From positions 6,591 through 70,590 of the forward strand of contig URLF01000001.1 in NCBI GenBank assembly GCA_900548705.1: DNA of 64,000 nucleotides, given 5' to 3'. The notes beneath the pieces are model-generated. The model was not told the DNA's origin and searched no databases. It saw only the letters and a program-made list of their open reading frames with translations. This DNA is from an uncultured Porphyromonadaceae bacterium. GTDB taxonomy: Bacteria; Bacteroidota; Bacteroidia; Bacteroidales; Muribaculaceae. The translations under genes were made by a program, and so were the position numbers. The stretch's first letter is position 1. Each line of letters opens with the position of its first letter. Positions 62,149-64,000 of the stretch are shown here, in pieces.

Positions 62149-63630
62149 ATGGCAAAAGAACTTAAAGACCTGACAAAACGTGCCGACAATTATTCCCAAT
62201 GGTACAATGACCTGGTAATCAAAGCTGACCTGGCGGAGCAATCCCCCGTCAGAGGTTGTATGATTATCAAGCCTTATGGCTATGCCATATGGGAACGTAT
62301 GCAGCATACCCTTGATGAAATGTTCAAGGCTACCGGTGTTCAGAACGCATATTTCCCCCTGCTTATCCCGAAATCATTCCTCTGCAAAGAAGCCGAGCAT
62401 GTCGAAGGATTCGCAAAGGAGTGCGCCGTTGTCACCCATTACCGTCTCAAGAATGATCCTAACGGAACCGGTGTCGTGGTGGATCCCGAGGCCCGTCTTG
62501 AAGAGGAGCTGATTATCCGTCCCACCTCGGAGACCATCATATGGAACACATACCGCAACTGGATCAACTCATACCGTGACCTTCCCATCCTCTGCAACCA
62601 GTGGGCAAACGTGATGCGTTGGGAAATGCGTACCCGTATGTTCCTTCGCACCAGTGAATTCCTCTGGCAGGAGGGCCACACAGCCCACGCCACACGCGAA
62701 GAAGCGGAGGCCAAGACTAAGGAGATGATTGAAGTTTACCGCGAGTTTGCCGAAAAATATCTCGGAATCCCCGTGATTACCGGTGTCAAGAGTGCCAACG
62801 AGCGTTTCGCCGGCGCGGTAGACACCTATACAATCGAAGCGATGATGCAGGATGGCAAGGCGCTCCAGTCAGGAACCAGCCACTTCCTCGGCCAGAACTT
62901 CGCCAAGGCTTTCGACGTGACTTTTGTCAACCGCGACAATCAGCCTGAATATGTATGGGCCACCTCATGGGGTGTCTCAACCCGTCTGATGGGCGCGATG
63001 ATTATGGCACATTCCGATGACAACGGTCTCGTGCTTCCTCCTCATATCGCCCCGACACATGTCGTAATCGTTCCCATTTACAAGAACAACGAACAGCGCG
63101 ATGCCATCACCGCAGCCGTGAATCCCATTATCGACGAGCTCCGCGCTCTTGGCATCCGTGTCAAATATGATGACGCCGACAACCGCCGCCCCGGCTTCAA
63201 GTTCGCGGACTATGAGCTTAAAGGTGTGCCCGTCCGTCTTGCCATCGGTGCCCGTGACCTTGAGAACGGCACAGTGGAACTGATGCGCCGTGACACTCTT
63301 GAAAAGCAGGTCGAGCCTCTTGAAGGAATAGCCAAGTTTATCCAGAGCTTGCTTGAGGAAATCCAGCAGAACATATATGACAAAGCTCTCAAGCATCGTC
63401 AGGAGATGACACGTGAGGTAAACTCCTACGAGGAATTCAAGGAGGAAATCGAAAAAGGGGGCTTCCTGCTTTGCCACTGGGATGGCACCACTGAGACAGA
63501 GGAGAAAATCAAGGCTGAGACTAAAGCGACTATCCGCTGTATCCCCCTCAATGGCGACAAGACTCCCGGCAAGTGTATGGTGACCGGCAAACCGTCGGCC
63601 CAACGTGTAATCTTCGCCCGAAATTATTGA
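62149..63630 (+). CDS. proS: Prolyl-tRNA synthetase, archaeal/eukaryote-like type
   Basis: Class II aminoacyl-tRNA synthetase charging tRNA-Pro. The 493-residue protein has motif 2 in [19 protein letters not shown], preceded by [12 protein letters not shown], and the [15 protein letters not shown] motif. An anticodon-binding domain (about 285-400) and a C-terminal zinc-type domain follow. There is no bacterial editing insertion, so this is the shorter archaeal/eukaryote-like type that Bacteroidota use. A terminator follows. Confidence 0.96.
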   Translation: MAKELKDLTKRADNYSQWYNDLVIKADLAEQSPVRGCMIIKPYGYAIWERMQHTLDEMFKATGVQNAYFPLLIPKSFLCKEAEHVEGFAKECAVVTHYRLKNDPNGTGVVVDPEARLEEELIIRPTSETIIWNTYRNWINSYRDLPILCNQWANVMRWEMRTRMFLRTSEFLWQEGHTAHATREEAEAKTKEMIEVYREFAEKYLGIPVITGVKSANERFAGAVDTYTIEAMMQDGKALQSGTSHFLGQNFAKAFDVTFVNRDNQPEYVWATSWGVSTRLMGAMIMAHSDDNGLVLPPHIAPTHVVIVPIYKNNEQRDAITAAVNPIIDELRALGIRVKYDDADNRRPGFKFADYELKGVPVRLAIGARDLENGTVELMRRDTLEKQVEPLEGIAKFIQSLLEEIQQNIYDKALKHRQEMTREVNSYEEFKEEIEKGGFLLCHWDGTTETEEKIKAETKATIRCIPLNGDKTPGKCMVTGKPSAQRVIFARNY

Positions 63631-63638
63631 TTCCAACT

Positions 63639-63684
63639 ATGATTGTGGCCGTCGGGAATTACACTGACGGCCACAATCATCTTA
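63639..63684 (+). terminator. Terminator after proS
   Basis: ATGATTGTGGCCGTC (63639-63653) pairs exactly with 63666-63680 around a 12-base loop. It has little T run. Confidence 0.65.
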
Positions 63685-63696
63685 TCCCCCTGACAT

Positions 63697-64000
63697 ATGG
63701 CCAAACTGCTGTTCAATCTTGAGCGAACCCAACCGACAGCCACCGTGAAACGTCACGGAGGTGGGATATATGGCGAAATCGTGTTCAAACGGATTGTTGA
63801 ACGCGGTCTCCCTGTCGAAGCCGTTTACGACTCCTCCAAATGGTTAAATCCGGAGATTGAGGTCCTCTGCCGCGACAATAAGATTCCCCTTCATAATCTG
63901 GCTTCCGGCAAGTCAATGCAGCAATTTGTCGACGAGACAAAGGCCGATGTCTTCTATACCCCCCTCCAGCTCCCGGAACTGGCACGCCTTACCGGCTGCC
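63697..64000 (+). CDS. Probable glycosyltransferase, N-terminal part (partial)
   Basis: An open frame runs from the ATG at 63697 to the window edge with 101 codons. It begins MAKLLFNLERTQPTATVKRH, then GGGIYGEIVFKRIVERGLPV and YDSSKWLNPEIEVLCR. This looks like the acceptor-side N-terminal domain of GT-B (family 4) glycosyltransferases of Bacteroidota. The donor-binding half lies outside the window, so the assignment is tentative. Confidence 0.6.
   Translation, partial: MAKLLFNLERTQPTATVKRHGGGIYGEIVFKRIVERGLPVEAVYDSSKWLNPEIEVLCRDNKIPLHNLASGKSMQQFVDETKADVFYTPLQLPELARLTGC

Overview
The window is chromosomal DNA from a Bacteroidota bacterium of the order Bacteroidales, most like gut Muribaculaceae. 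The evidence is Bacteroidales-type housekeeping genes (ClpC, GyrA, DUF4290, M49 peptidase, archaeal/eukaryote-like ProS), repeated -7 promoter elements of the form TAnnTTTG with a TTTG/TTG element about 20 bases upstream, a UpxY-type antiterminator heading a polysaccharide operon, and a probable type IX secretion C-terminal domain. The genus is inference; no rRNA or tRNA gene was seen.

Layout. 1-2.6 kb: the end of prfA, then pyrF and pgk. 2.6-7.9 kb (minus): ROK sugar kinase, MFS transporter, an ion channel with an odd filter, and a metal permease carrying an HMA domain. 8.0-11.3 kb (minus): an ECF sigma / membrane regulator / secreted protein / outer-membrane barrel operon, and a separate HMA-AraC regulator. 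11.3-15.2 kb (minus): gyrA and a TPR protein. 15.5-23.4 kb (plus): clpC, htpG, a BamA-like barrel and a frameshifted EptA-type phosphoethanolamine transferase. 23.4-28.0 kb: a BlaR-BlaI pair with a double dyad operator, diverging from ahpC-ahpF. 28.1-29.7 kb (minus): a large secreted protein.

29.9-50.3 kb is one long surface-polysaccharide operon, from a well-formed promoter and a structured leader through upxY to a strong terminator. It is a composite. An AT-rich part (about 30.7-46.1 kb) has its own flippase and polymerase, glycosyltransferases, acyltransferases and an unusual decoration module: CobD-like PLP enzyme, CapA-like phosphatase, ATP-grasp enzyme, ornithine-cyclodeaminase-like enzyme, a degenerate LicD domain fused to a cytidylyltransferase, and a canonical LicD. 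A second part of host-like composition (46.2-50.2 kb) has another flippase, another polymerase, an acetyltransferase and a glycosyltransferase. The operon also contains a decayed ATP-grasp gene and a frameshifted acyltransferase.

50.5-64 kb (plus) is ordinary chromosome: nrdD-nrdG, a small barrel protein, dxr-rseP-rRNA methyltransferase, an M49 peptidase, DUF4290-rimM, an acidic small protein, an OmpA-like protein, proS and the start of a glycosyltransferase.

The best candidate for a new system is the decoration module. Read together, the CobD-like enzyme could make a phospho-amino-alcohol, the cytidylyltransferase could activate it with CTP, and LicD could transfer it to the glycan, giving a phosphoethanolamine-like, potentially zwitterionic polymer. 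This is inference from families and context.
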